DNA of 46,245 bases from Actinomycetota bacterium (lineage in GTDB: Bacteria > Actinomycetota > Acidimicrobiia > Acidimicrobiales > Ilumatobacteraceae), in contig JAUXQB010000245.1 in assembly GCA_030685215.1 (NCBI GenBank), positions 1 to 46,245 on the forward strand, read 5' to 3'. Positions 33,641 to 40,665 of the stretch are shown here, piece by piece. A program made the position numbers and the translations under genes. Position 1 is the stretch's first letter. Each line of letters begins with the position of its first letter. The notes beneath the pieces are model-generated. The model did not search any database. It had not been told where the DNA came from and worked only from the letters and a program-made list of their open reading frames with translations.

Positions 33641-34852
33641 ATGCCGAAGTTCGCATACGCAGCCATCGACTCGAACGGAACGAGCGTCGAAGGGTTCACC
33701 AAGGCCGACACCGTCGGTGCTGCCCGCGCGCACCTGCTCGACCAGAACCTGTACCCGGTGAAGATCGAGGAAAAGCGCGGCGCGCTGCAGTTCGAGCTCA
33801 CCACCATGAAGGTGAAGAAGAAGGAGCTGATGCACTTCACGCGTCAGCTCGCCGTGTTCGTCAAGGCCGGCATCCCGCTCACCGAAGCGATGGAAGTGAT
33901 CGGCGACGAGACCACCGACGTGGCGCTGCAACGCACCATCACCGGCATGGTGGAGGATCTCCGCAACGGTGGCACGCTCTCCGGCGCTGCCAGCAAGCAC
34001 CCGGAAGCGTTCCCCGCCTACTACATCGGCATCCTCGGTTCCGCGGAGCTCACCGGCAAGCTCGACGACACGCTCGACAGCCTGGCCGGCTACCTGGAAC
34101 GCGAGGTGGAGACCCGCTCGAAGGTGGTGTCGGCGCTGTCGTACCCGGGTGTCGTCATGGTGCTGGCGATGTTCACGGTGGCCGTGCTCGCCGGCTACGT
34201 GCTGCCCCAGTTCAAGCCGCTGTTCGAAGAGCTCGATGCCGAGCTGCCGTTCGCCACCCGTGCGCTGCTCTTCGTGGCGGACCTGTTCACCGTGATGTGG
34301 TACATCCCGTTCACGTTCATGATGCTCGTCGTCGGCTGGGTGATGTGGATGGTGAAGTCCGAGAAGGGCAAGATCTTCAAGGACAAGTTCGTGCTGAAGG
34401 TGCCCGTCATCAGTGGCATCGTCGAGTACGCGATCCTCGAGCGCTTCTGCCGCATCCTCGGCGCCATGGTGAAGGCCGGCGTGCCGCTGCCCGACGCGAT
34501 GCGCACCACCACCGACGCCACCAACAACGTCGTCTTCCACGATCGTCTGGTGGAGGCACAGGCCGAGATGATGGAAGGTGGCGGCTTCGCGAAGCCGCTC
34601 GCCCGCACCGAACTGTTCCCCGGCGCCGCTCGCCAGATGTTCAAGGTGGGCGAGGAGACGGGAACGCTCGATGCCCAGCTGGAAGTCGCCGGCATGTACT
34701 TCGACCGCGAGCTGGAGAGCCGCATCAAGCGCTTCACCACCATGTTCGAGCCGCTGATGATCGTGTTCGTCGGTCTCATCGTCGGCTTCGTCGCCGTCGC
34801 ACTCGTGCAAGCCATGTACGGCGTGCTCGACGGCGTCAAGCAGCAGGTCTAG
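33641..34852 (+). CDS. pilC: Type IV pilus platform protein PilC
   Basis: 403 residues, GspF/PilC family. N-terminal pseudo-domain (FAYAAIDSNGTSVEG), then two T2SS-F domains, each with the family signature: FTRQLAVFVKAGIPLTEAM and FCRILGAMVKAGVPLPDAM, with GSAELTGKLDDTL and MFKVGEETGTLDAQL at matching places. Three membrane segments. It is the membrane platform that PilB and PilT turn. AGGAG lies 7 bases before ATG 33641. The operon is followed by a long palindrome and an inserted nuclease-like gene in place of the pilD that follows pilC in many loci. Confidence 0.94.
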   Translation: MPKFAYAAIDSNGTSVEGFTKADTVGAARAHLLDQNLYPVKIEEKRGALQFELTTMKVKKKELMHFTRQLAVFVKAGIPLTEAMEVIGDETTDVALQRTITGMVEDLRNGGTLSGAASKHPEAFPAYYIGILGSAELTGKLDDTLDSLAGYLEREVETRSKVVSALSYPGVVMVLAMFTVAVLAGYVLPQFKPLFEELDAELPFATRALLFVADLFTVMWYIPFTFMMLVVGWVMWMVKSEKGKIFKDKFVLKVPVISGIVEYAILERFCRILGAMVKAGVPLPDAMRTTTDATNNVVFHDRLVEAQAEMMEGGGFAKPLARTELFPGAARQMFKVGEETGTLDAQLEVAGMYFDRELESRIKRFTTMFEPLMIVFVGLIVGFVAVALVQAMYGVLDGVKQQV

Positions 34853-34884
34853 TCGCCCTCGGCTCAGTCCGAGTCCCCTCGCTC

Positions 34885-34925
34885 AGGAAGCTTTTCATCA
34901 CGGCATCCGTGATGAAAAGCTTCCT
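34885..34925. repeat. Long perfect palindrome, left copy (19-base arms)
   Basis: AGGAAGCTTTTCATCACGG, loop CAT, and its exact complement. Outer bases 34875-34884 and 34926-34938 (CCCCTCGCTC... and ...AGCGAGTGGGG) extend the pairing with one bulge. It lies 32 bases past the pilC stop. There is no T-run beyond the stem. A second copy with the loop reversed (ATG) is at 35944-35984. Confidence 0.9.
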
Positions 34926-34961
34926 CAAGCGAGTGGGGTTGGTGAGTGAGCCGCGGCCGGA

Positions 34962-34967
34962 TACGTT
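34962..34967 (+). promoter_or_regulatory. -10 box (TACGTT) of the nuclease-like gene
   Basis: TACGTT is followed by 8 bases and ATG 34976, so the gene seems to have its own leaderless promoter downstream of the left palindrome. Confidence 0.4.
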
Positions 34968-34975
34968 CCGCTCGC

Positions 34976-35971
34976 ATGCCTGCATGCGTCCTGCCCGACG
35001 CCGTGGGTGAGCTTGCGGCCTCTCGCCACGGTGCCATCTCCAGACGCCTGGCCGCCGAGTACTTGAATCCCATGGCCATCGCCCGGCTGTGCCACCGCGG
35101 CGTGTTCCTCGAACCGGCGCCTGGTGTCCTGGTCGTCGCCGGCTCGCCCGCGACCTACGAGCAGCGGGTGATGGTCGCGACCCTCACCAACGCCGGCCGG
35201 AACATCGCGATCGGCGGCTGCGCCGCAAGGTTGCACGACGTCGACGGCTTCGCCGACCACCCCGACGTCTTCGTCGCGTCGCCCCGAGGCAGCCGAGTGC
35301 TGCTGGCGGACGCGACAGCGACTCAGCGCCGAGAGCTGTACCCGCCGGCCGACGTCACCACCATCCAACACATCGCGTGCACATCGCTGGCGCGAACGGT
35401 CGTCGATCTCGCCCGGTGTCACCCGGACCGGTACGAGCGTGCGGCGGACGACTTCCAACGTCGCGGCCACAACCTGATCTGGCTGCAGCACACGATGGAG
35501 CGAGTCCCACGTCAGCGCGGCGACGGGCTCGACATGGCGTTCGCCGACCTGGCTGCCCGAATGACGGGTGGCAGGGTGCGCGGCTCATGGTTCGAGCAGC
35601 TCGTCGAGGAGTGCCTGGCCTCCCCACGGATTCCGCCGATCGAGCGGCAGTACGAGATCCGTTCCGCCTCGGGCGCGTTCGTCGCGAGACCTGACCTCGC
35701 TGTCCCGTCACTCCGGCTCGGCATCGAAGCGCACAGCCGGAAGCATCACACCGGCCCACGGCAGGAAGCATTCGACGAGCGGCGCGACAACCGCGCCGCC
35801 GAGCACGGTTGGTACATCTCCTACGTCGGTTGGGCCGACACCAGGACTCCGGCCTCGGTTCGCCGCAGCATCGAACGCATCGTCGCCCGACGCGCCAGCG
35901 ACCTCGGTCTCGATCTGCGCGAACTCTGCCGACCACTGGCTCGAGGAAGCTTTTCATCACGGATGCCGTGA
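34976..35971 (+). CDS. AbiEi/DUF559-type protein: N-terminal winged helix, C-terminal endonuclease-like domain
   Basis: 331 residues. The N-terminal ~90 residues (HGAISRRLAAEYLNPMAIARL, GVFLEPAPGVLVVAGSPATYEQ, IGGCAARLHDVDGF) resemble the winged-helix domain of AbiEi-type antitoxins. The last ~120 resemble DUF559/Vsr-like PD-(D/E)xK nucleases: SWFEQLVEECL, ARPDLAVPSLRLGIEAHS and FDERRDNRAAEHGWYISYVGW. The closing GSFSSRMP and stop are encoded by the left arm and loop of the right-hand palindrome. An upstream GTG (34946) is possible. Such genes are scattered in actinobacteria with no proven role. It sits between pilC and pilD but has no pilus feature; bracketing palindromes suggest insertion. 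Confidence 0.7.
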   Translation: MPACVLPDAVGELAASRHGAISRRLAAEYLNPMAIARLCHRGVFLEPAPGVLVVAGSPATYEQRVMVATLTNAGRNIAIGGCAARLHDVDGFADHPDVFVASPRGSRVLLADATATQRRELYPPADVTTIQHIACTSLARTVVDLARCHPDRYERAADDFQRRGHNLIWLQHTMERVPRQRGDGLDMAFADLAARMTGGRVRGSWFEQLVEECLASPRIPPIERQYEIRSASGAFVARPDLAVPSLRLGIEAHSRKHHTGPRQEAFDERRDNRAAEHGWYISYVGWADTRTPASVRRSIERIVARRASDLGLDLRELCRPLARGSFSSRMP

Positions 35972-35984
35972 TGAAAGGCTTCCT
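35944..35984. repeat. Long palindrome, right copy, inverted relative to the left copy
   Basis: The left arm is identical to the left copy (AGGAAGCTTTTCATCACGG), loop ATG, right arm with one G that makes a G-T wobble. Because the loop is the complement of CAT, this copy is inverted with respect to 34885-34925. It overlaps the last codons of the nuclease-like gene and lies before the end of the convergent pilD. Confidence 0.9.
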
Positions 35985-36015
35985 GAACTGCGGGAACCGG
36001 CGGCCGGGGGTTGCG

Positions 36016-36780
36016 TCAGCGGACGAGGAGGAAGTCGATGTACTGCTGGCCGAAGAAGATGGCCAGCACGGTGCCCAGCGCGAGGAAGGGTCCGAACGGG
36101 ATGGCGGTCTTGCGGTTGCCGCGGCGAGCGACCAGTAGGGCCACACCCACGACGGCGCCGCAGGCGAACCCGAAGAACAGACCCACCGGTGCGAGTCCGG
36201 GGTTGAGCCAACCGAGGTAGGCGCCCAGCAGCGGCGCGAGGCGCACGTCGCCGTCGCCCATGCCGCCACGGCTGGCCCAGTAGACCACGCCCATCAGTGC
36301 CAGCGAGATGCCGGCGCCGAGGAGCATCATCCACAGTCGTTCCGGTGCTCGCTCGACCAGCGCGGCCACCACGAGGAGTGGGATGCCGACGGCGGCGGTG
36401 CCGTAGATGATCTGGCGCGGCAGTCGCCGAGTGTGCAGGTCGATCCAGCTCAGCGCCACCAGTCCGGCCATCAGGACGCAGTACGCGGGCGTGCGCCACG
36501 ACAGGCCGAAATGCCACGCCGTGAGACCGAAAAGAAGGCCCGTTGACAACTCAAGCACGAGCGGTTCGGTGCCGATATTCGTATGGCACTTTCGGCATCT
36601 GCCACGGAGCGCCAACCAACTGAAGACAGGTACCAGATCGAGGGGGCCGAGGCGCAAGCCGCAGTTCCCGCACGCTGATCCGGGCTGGACGATCGAGGCT
36701 CCACGTGGGACGCGGTCGACCACCACGGTGAGGAACGAACCAATGAGTAGCCCGTAGAGGGCAGAGATCGCAATCGTCAT
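36016..36780 (-). CDS. pilD: Prepilin peptidase / N-methyltransferase PilD
   Basis: 254 residues. N-terminal helix, then the cytoplasmic zinc-type loop with Cys37-x2-Cys40 and a second C-x2-C in GRCRKCH, and two membrane aspartates in SWIDLHTRRLP and GGMGDGDVRLAP (GxGD). It cleaves the leader of type III signal pilins and usually methylates the new N-terminus. The four pilin-like genes further on are its expected substrates. It is divergent from pilT, with 51 bases between starts; the ATG forms a CATATG palindrome at 36778-36783. Confidence 0.94.
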   Translation of the reverse strand: MTIAISALYGLLIGSFLTVVVDRVPRGASIVQPGSACGNCGLRLGPLDLVPVFSWLALRGRCRKCHTNIGTEPLVLELSTGLLFGLTAWHFGLSWRTPAYCVLMAGLVALSWIDLHTRRLPRQIIYGTAAVGIPLLVVAALVERAPERLWMMLLGAGISLALMGVVYWASRGGMGDGDVRLAPLLGAYLGWLNPGLAPVGLFFGFACGAVVGVALLVARRGNRKTAIPFGPFLALGTVLAIFFGQQYIDFLLVR

Positions 36781-36831
36781 ATGCAAGGGCCGGCTCGCAC
36801 GTGCGAGGCGGAGACACCGGAGGCTAGCCCC

Positions 36832-37983
36832 ATGTTCAATCCAGATCCGATGTTGGTCACGCTGCTGCAAGCGACCGTGGCCGCCGGCGCCTCCGACCTC
36901 CACCTCACCGTGGGTCGGCCACCGACGGCTCGCCGCGACGGCGTGCTCGTGCCCTTCGAAGGCGTCAGCCTGTTGAAGCCGGAGGAGACGGAGCGGATGG
37001 TCATGTCGCTCCTCGCCGACCACCACAAGGCAGAGCTCGCCGAGAACTCGCAGGTCGACTTCTCGTTCGGACTCGAGTCGATCGGTCGTTTCCGTGCGAA
37101 CGCCTTCATGCAACGCACGAGCCTCGCGCTTGCCTTGCGCGTCATTCCGTTCCGCGTGCGCACGCTGGAAGAGCTGGGCACGCCCTGGGCCTGTGGCGAG
37201 CTGCTCAACCGTCCCTACGGTCTGGTGCTGGTGGTGGGTCCCACCGGTTCCGGTAAGAGCACCACGCTCGCGGCGATGATCGACCGCATCAACGAGACCA
37301 AGCCGCTGCACATCCTCACCATCGAGGACCCGATCGAATACCTGCACCACCACAAGGTGGCGATGGTCAACCAACGTGAGGTCGGCACCGACGTGACCGG
37401 CTTCACCGAAGGTCTCCGCAGTGCACTGCGTGAAGACCCCGACGTCATCCTCCTCGGTGAAATGCGCGACCTCGACTCGATCGCGATCACGCTGACGCTG
37501 GCCGAGACCGGTCACCTCGTGTTCGCCACGTTGCACACCAACGACGCGTCGCAGGCCCTCGACCGCATCATCGACGTGTTCCCCGCCGAGCGTCGCGACC
37601 AGATCCAGATCATGCTCGCCGGCACCCTGCAGGGCGTGGTCAGCCAGCGCCTGCTCCCCGCCGAGGGCGGTGGCCGCGTGGCCGCGTACGAGGTGCTGAT
37701 GGCCAACGAGGCCGTCAAGAACCTGGTGCGCGAGGGCAAGAGCCGACAGCTGCGCAACACGATGATCAGCGGTCAGCAGGAAGGCATGCAGACCATGGAG
37801 ATGGACCTCGCCCGCCTCGTGTCGAGTGGCATCATCAGCTTCGAGACCGCTGCCGAGATCAGCCAGTACCCGAAAGAGATCCTGGCGCAGGCCGCCACCT
37901 ACCGCTCGCAGATGCAGGCGCAGGCGACGATCGACGCCGGTCAGGCCGCCACCACTGGCGCCGGCACCTACGTGAACGTCTGA
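36832..37983 (+). CDS. pilT: Type IV pilus retraction ATPase PilT
   Basis: 383 residues. GASDLHLTVGRPP at the N-terminus, Walker A GPTGSGKSTT with Lys142, Asp box TIEDPIEYLHHHK, Walker B DPDVILLGEMRDLDS and His box ATLHTNDASQALDRI. It powers pilus retraction, giving twitching, uptake or surface sensing. ATG 36832 is preferred to ATG 36781: GGAGG is 8 bases upstream and the protein then starts like other PilT proteins. A DUF429-like gene follows after 16 bases. Confidence 0.94.
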   Translation: MFNPDPMLVTLLQATVAAGASDLHLTVGRPPTARRDGVLVPFEGVSLLKPEETERMVMSLLADHHKAELAENSQVDFSFGLESIGRFRANAFMQRTSLALALRVIPFRVRTLEELGTPWACGELLNRPYGLVLVVGPTGSGKSTTLAAMIDRINETKPLHILTIEDPIEYLHHHKVAMVNQREVGTDVTGFTEGLRSALREDPDVILLGEMRDLDSIAITLTLAETGHLVFATLHTNDASQALDRIIDVFPAERRDQIQIMLAGTLQGVVSQRLLPAEGGGRVAAYEVLMANEAVKNLVREGKSRQLRNTMISGQQEGMQTMEMDLARLVSSGIISFETAAEISQYPKEILAQAATYRSQMQAQATIDAGQAATTGAGTYVNV

Positions 37984-37999
37984 GAGAGGCGAACACACC

Positions 38000-38719
38000 G
38001 TGGCGGCAGCGAAGCTCCCCTACAAGATGCTGGGCGGCATCGTGCCCTGCCCCGGCGGATGGCTCATCGTGCCGGCGCGCCTCGCCGGCGTGACCGTGGT
38101 CGCCGAGGATCCGGAAGTGGTGAAGACGCTGCTCGACGTGATGGAGTTCAAGCCCAAGTTCGACGCGGCTGCCATCTACTCGCCGATCGGCCTGCCCGAC
38201 GACCCTGCCGGCCCGTACCGCCCGTGCGACGTGGAGGCCCGCGACTACATCGGCTGGCCCCGCCAGCTCGCGGTGCGACCGACCCCGTCGCGCGCCGCCC
38301 TGCACGCACCCACCCGCGAAGCGGCACTCGAACTCGAGCCGTGGCTCACGCGCGACGACTTCCGTCGCTTCAAGTGGCTGCGTGAGGCCGAGCGCGAGTT
38401 CCAGCCGTTCCACCAGCGCATGTTCTTCGCGGCGCACCCGGATCTCACCTTCGTGCAGCTCAACAACGATCAGCCGTTGCTCTCCTCGCCGTACCAGCAG
38501 GACGGCGTGGTCGAGCGCATGGCCCTCATCCGCGAGAAGCTGCCAGGTGTGGAGGAGATCGTCACTCGCACGCCTCCTCCCGGCTGTGCCCAGGTGCACA
38601 TGCTGCAAGCCACCGGCCTGCTGTGGACCGCCCGCCGCGCCGCCGGCCGAGCGATGAACCGCCTTCCGGCCGAGCCGAAGTGGGACTCCTCCGGCCTGCG
38701 CATGGAGCTCGTCCGCTAG
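38000..38719 (+). CDS. DUF429-like protein lacking the usual acidic residues
   Basis: 239 residues. The layout matches DUF429 (predicted RNase H-fold nuclease): GGIVPCPGGW near the N-terminus for the usual GVDGCPGGW, YSPIGLPDD for DxPIGLP, PCDVEARDYIG, a C-terminal LLWTARRAAGRA and GLRMELVR. The expected acidic positions are changed: Val15 for Asp, Tyr61 for Asp, and QVHMLQA for the usual acidic DDxLDA-type stretch. So it is probably not an active nuclease. It is 16 bases behind pilT (GTG start), hence likely co-expressed with it; a structural or regulatory role in retraction is a guess. Confidence 0.65.
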   Translation: MAAAKLPYKMLGGIVPCPGGWLIVPARLAGVTVVAEDPEVVKTLLDVMEFKPKFDAAAIYSPIGLPDDPAGPYRPCDVEARDYIGWPRQLAVRPTPSRAALHAPTREAALELEPWLTRDDFRRFKWLREAEREFQPFHQRMFFAAHPDLTFVQLNNDQPLLSSPYQQDGVVERMALIREKLPGVEEIVTRTPPPGCAQVHMLQATGLLWTARRAAGRAMNRLPAEPKWDSSGLRMELVR

Positions 38720-38775
38720 AACGCTGGTCCGCCGGGCACTCGGGTGCTCGGCTGGCACTCGGATGACGCCCCTGC

Positions 38776-38804
38776 GGCGCCTCGTGCGCCGCACTCGAGG
38801 CGCC
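38776..38804 (+). terminator. Hairpin after the pilT/DUF429-like operon
   Basis: Stem GGCGCCTCG (38776-38784) with CGAGGCGCC (38796-38804), loop of 11, followed by a pyrimidine-rich CCGTCTCCTTCTCT. Confidence 0.6.
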
Positions 38805-38826
38805 CCGTCTCCTTCTCTCGGACCGT

Positions 38827-38864
38827 GACAACTTTGGTTGCGCGCTGGAGCGACCAAGGTTGTC
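38827..38864. repeat. 38-base imperfect hairpin
   Basis: GACAAC.TTGGTTGC pairs with GCGACCAA.GTTGTC around a short loop. It follows the GC hairpin directly and could reinforce termination. Confidence 0.55.
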
Positions 38865-38902
38865 GCGCTTCCAACCTGCCACATCACCAACGACGAAACC
38901 CG

Positions 38903-38978
38903 TCATCCGAGTGGCAGAGGACCATCCGAGTGCCAGACGACCATCCGAGTGCCAGACGACCATGCGAGTGGCAGACGC
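38903..38978. repeat. Four tandem 19-base units, with an inverted unit nearby
   Basis: Units starting at 38903, 38922, 38941 and 38960; units 2 and 3 are identical (CCATCCGAGTGCCAGACGA), the outer two differ at a few bases. The core CCATCCGAGTGGCAG returns inverted at 38994-39008, and a further inverted core is at 38752-38766. Confidence 0.85.
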
Positions 38979-39187
38979 ACCCCCGTCGGGCCGCTGCCAC
39001 TCGGATGGACCACAACCGATGCCGGCGACGACCACGACGCTCTCGAGGAGAACCACTCTTGCTGCACTTGGTGCAGCAGATGTTGTCGCTGAGCGGAGAG
39101 AACTCTTGCAGCCAATGGTGCTCGGCACCCGACGGCGACCGCCGGACACCCACACCATCGTGAGCCCCAGGGCTCGAGGAATTCAGC

Positions 39188-39217
39188 CGGCTGACGTCGG
39201 CCCAGCGACGTCAGCCG
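39188..39217 (-). terminator. Terminator of the pilin cluster
   Basis: Perfect 12-base stem CGGCTGACGTCG (39188-39199) with CGACGTCAGCCG (39206-39217), 6-base loop, 8 bases past the TAG at 39226. Confidence 0.7.
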
Positions 39218-39225
39218 ACCGAGAA

Positions 39226-40665
39226 CTATGCGACCGAGATCTCCCAGGAGTTCACGACGTACTCGCCGTAGTCGTTGATCTGCACGACGGCGGTCGACAC
39301 GACGCGGGGTGAGCCGGCGGTGGTGCTCGACACGACCTTGAAGGTCTTCTGCACCACGCGGTTGACGATGCCCAGCTGCAGCGTCTCGGGCTGATCGGGT
39401 GTCTGCGCCCAGTAAGCCGCGAGCACGCCGCCGACCATCTGCACGTTCTTGTTCACGGCCGCGCCCGGCGTGATGGCGATGTTGATGTAGCCCTGCGGCA
39501 CCGCGATGTACCCGGGGATCCACAGCGTGGCCGTGGTGCCGGTGGTGAAGCTGACATCGATGATCGCCGGGTACGGCGTTGCCACCGCGTCGGTGACCAG
39601 TGTCGACGGCTGGTACTGGTCGACCATGGCCTGCACCGGCGGCGTGGCCGAGTTGGTGGAGCGAGGCACGAAGAGCTGTCCGGGCAGGTTGAAGTCGATT
39701 GCCGACCCGCCGCCGTCGACGCCGTTCACCGACATGATCGACACGCTGCGCGACGAGAGCGACGCGATGTCGGTGTCGGCCACGAGGCGGGCGTTGAACT
39801 GCAGGCTGGGCCCGGCGCCGGCGACCGTGTCGTTGAACGCCAGCCGCCCCGCCCCGCCGAAGATCCACGTGGCTCCGTAGCCGGAGATGTTGTGGTTGGT
39901 GGGAGCGCCGAGTGCTTCGAACGCTGCTTCCTGATCGGTGGTGCACGCTTCGACCGAGCCGCCGCCGACGACGACGTTGGCGCTGCCGGAGATGGTGACC
40001 GTGTTGTCGAAGTAGTAGATGCCGCTGGCGAAGAACACCGGCTCCGAACCGGTGATGGTGATCGGGTCGTTGTACGTGCCCGGGAAGAACACTCGGCAGC
40101 TCCCCACCCACGCCGGCATGGCGTAGCCCGCCGACGACGGGTGCGTCAGCGCGTGGGCCGGCAGCGTCGGGAGCAGGATCTTGTCGCCCTGGCTGACCGA
40201 CGTGGTGTCGGCCACCCACGCGGTGGGGTCGGCACCACCGGAACCGGCGTACACGCTGCCGACGGTGCCCACGGGCGCAGGTGCCCCCACGTAGGTGGTG
40301 GTCATCGCCGCGCGCAGTTCCGAGCTGTCGAGCTCGAGTGCGTACTTGACGGTGGTGCACTGGGTGGTCACGCCGATGTCGAGGCCGGGGCTGGCGAGCG
40401 TGACAGGCTCGTTGAGGCCGCTCAGCGAGCAGGCGTCGTAGAGCAGGTGCGGATCGGCCATCGCCGTGCGGAACGCACCCTTCACGGCTTCGGCGCGAAC
40501 GATCTTGTCCTGCTGGCTGGAACCGGCGCGGGTGACCGCGACGGCGTACTGCATCATCGGCGTGATGAACAGCGCGCCGATCAGGATGAACGCCAGCACG
40601 ATGACGAGTGAGGAACCGTCGTCGGTGCCCGCCCGAGGGCGGCGAGGTGTGGGTCGGCGCCTCAC
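39226..40665 (-). CDS. PilX-like pilus protein with a beta-helix-like body
   Basis: 479 residues. A prepilin-like N-terminus (DDGSSLVIVLAFILIGALFITPMM): a basic leader, Gly17, then a hydrophobic helix, but no Glu at position +5 of the mature chain, as in some minor or PilX-type pilins. The body is rich in short beta strands (ITITGSEPVFFASGIYYFDNTVTISGSANVVVGGG), suggesting a right-handed beta-helix. The GTG start overlaps the stop of the VWA pilin gene by four bases (GTGA), so the two are co-translated. Likely a minor pilin or pilus-associated surface protein. Confidence 0.75.
   Translation of the reverse strand: MRRRPTPRRPRAGTDDGSSLVIVLAFILIGALFITPMMQYAVAVTRAGSSQQDKIVRAEAVKGAFRTAMADPHLLYDACSLSGLNEPVTLASPGLDIGVTTQCTTVKYALELDSSELRAAMTTTYVGAPAPVGTVGSVYAGSGGADPTAWVADTTSVSQGDKILLPTLPAHALTHPSSAGYAMPAWVGSCRVFFPGTYNDPITITGSEPVFFASGIYYFDNTVTISGSANVVVGGGSVEACTTDQEAAFEALGAPTNHNISGYGATWIFGGAGRLAFNDTVAGAGPSLQFNARLVADTDIASLSSRSVSIMSVNGVDGGGSAIDFNLPGQLFVPRSTNSATPPVQAMVDQYQPSTLVTDAVATPYPAIIDVSFTTGTTATLWIPGYIAVPQGYINIAITPGAAVNKNVQMVGGVLAAYWAQTPDQPETLQLGIVNRVVQKTFKVVSSTTAGSPRVVSTAVVQINDYGEYVVNSWEISVA

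Larger units (their letters stand above)
38720..39225. other. 506-base non-coding region with repeats and hairpins
   Basis: It lies between the convergent DUF429-like gene and the pilus protein gene. Contents from left: GGGCACTCGGGTGC and CTGGCACTCGGATG elements, a 9-base GC hairpin, a 38-base hairpin, four tandem 19-base units, an inverted copy of the unit, a small hairpin GCTGCAC/GTGCAGC (39061-39077) and a terminator. Open frames crossing it are low-complexity translations of the repeats, and I do not support any as a gene. Confidence 0.7.

Noticed and set aside
34946-34975. Upstream GTG start for the nuclease-like gene
   Set aside because: It would translate across the -10 box and adds ten residues without family resemblance; ATG 34976 fits better, though this is not proven.
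38903-38978. Possible CRISPR array
   Set aside because: Units are contiguous 19-mers with no spacers and no cas genes nearby.
38860-39312. Open frames in the spacer between pilus operons
   Set aside because: Their sequence is mostly translated 19-base repeats and they run into the oppositely oriented pilus gene; no ribosome site or family resemblance.
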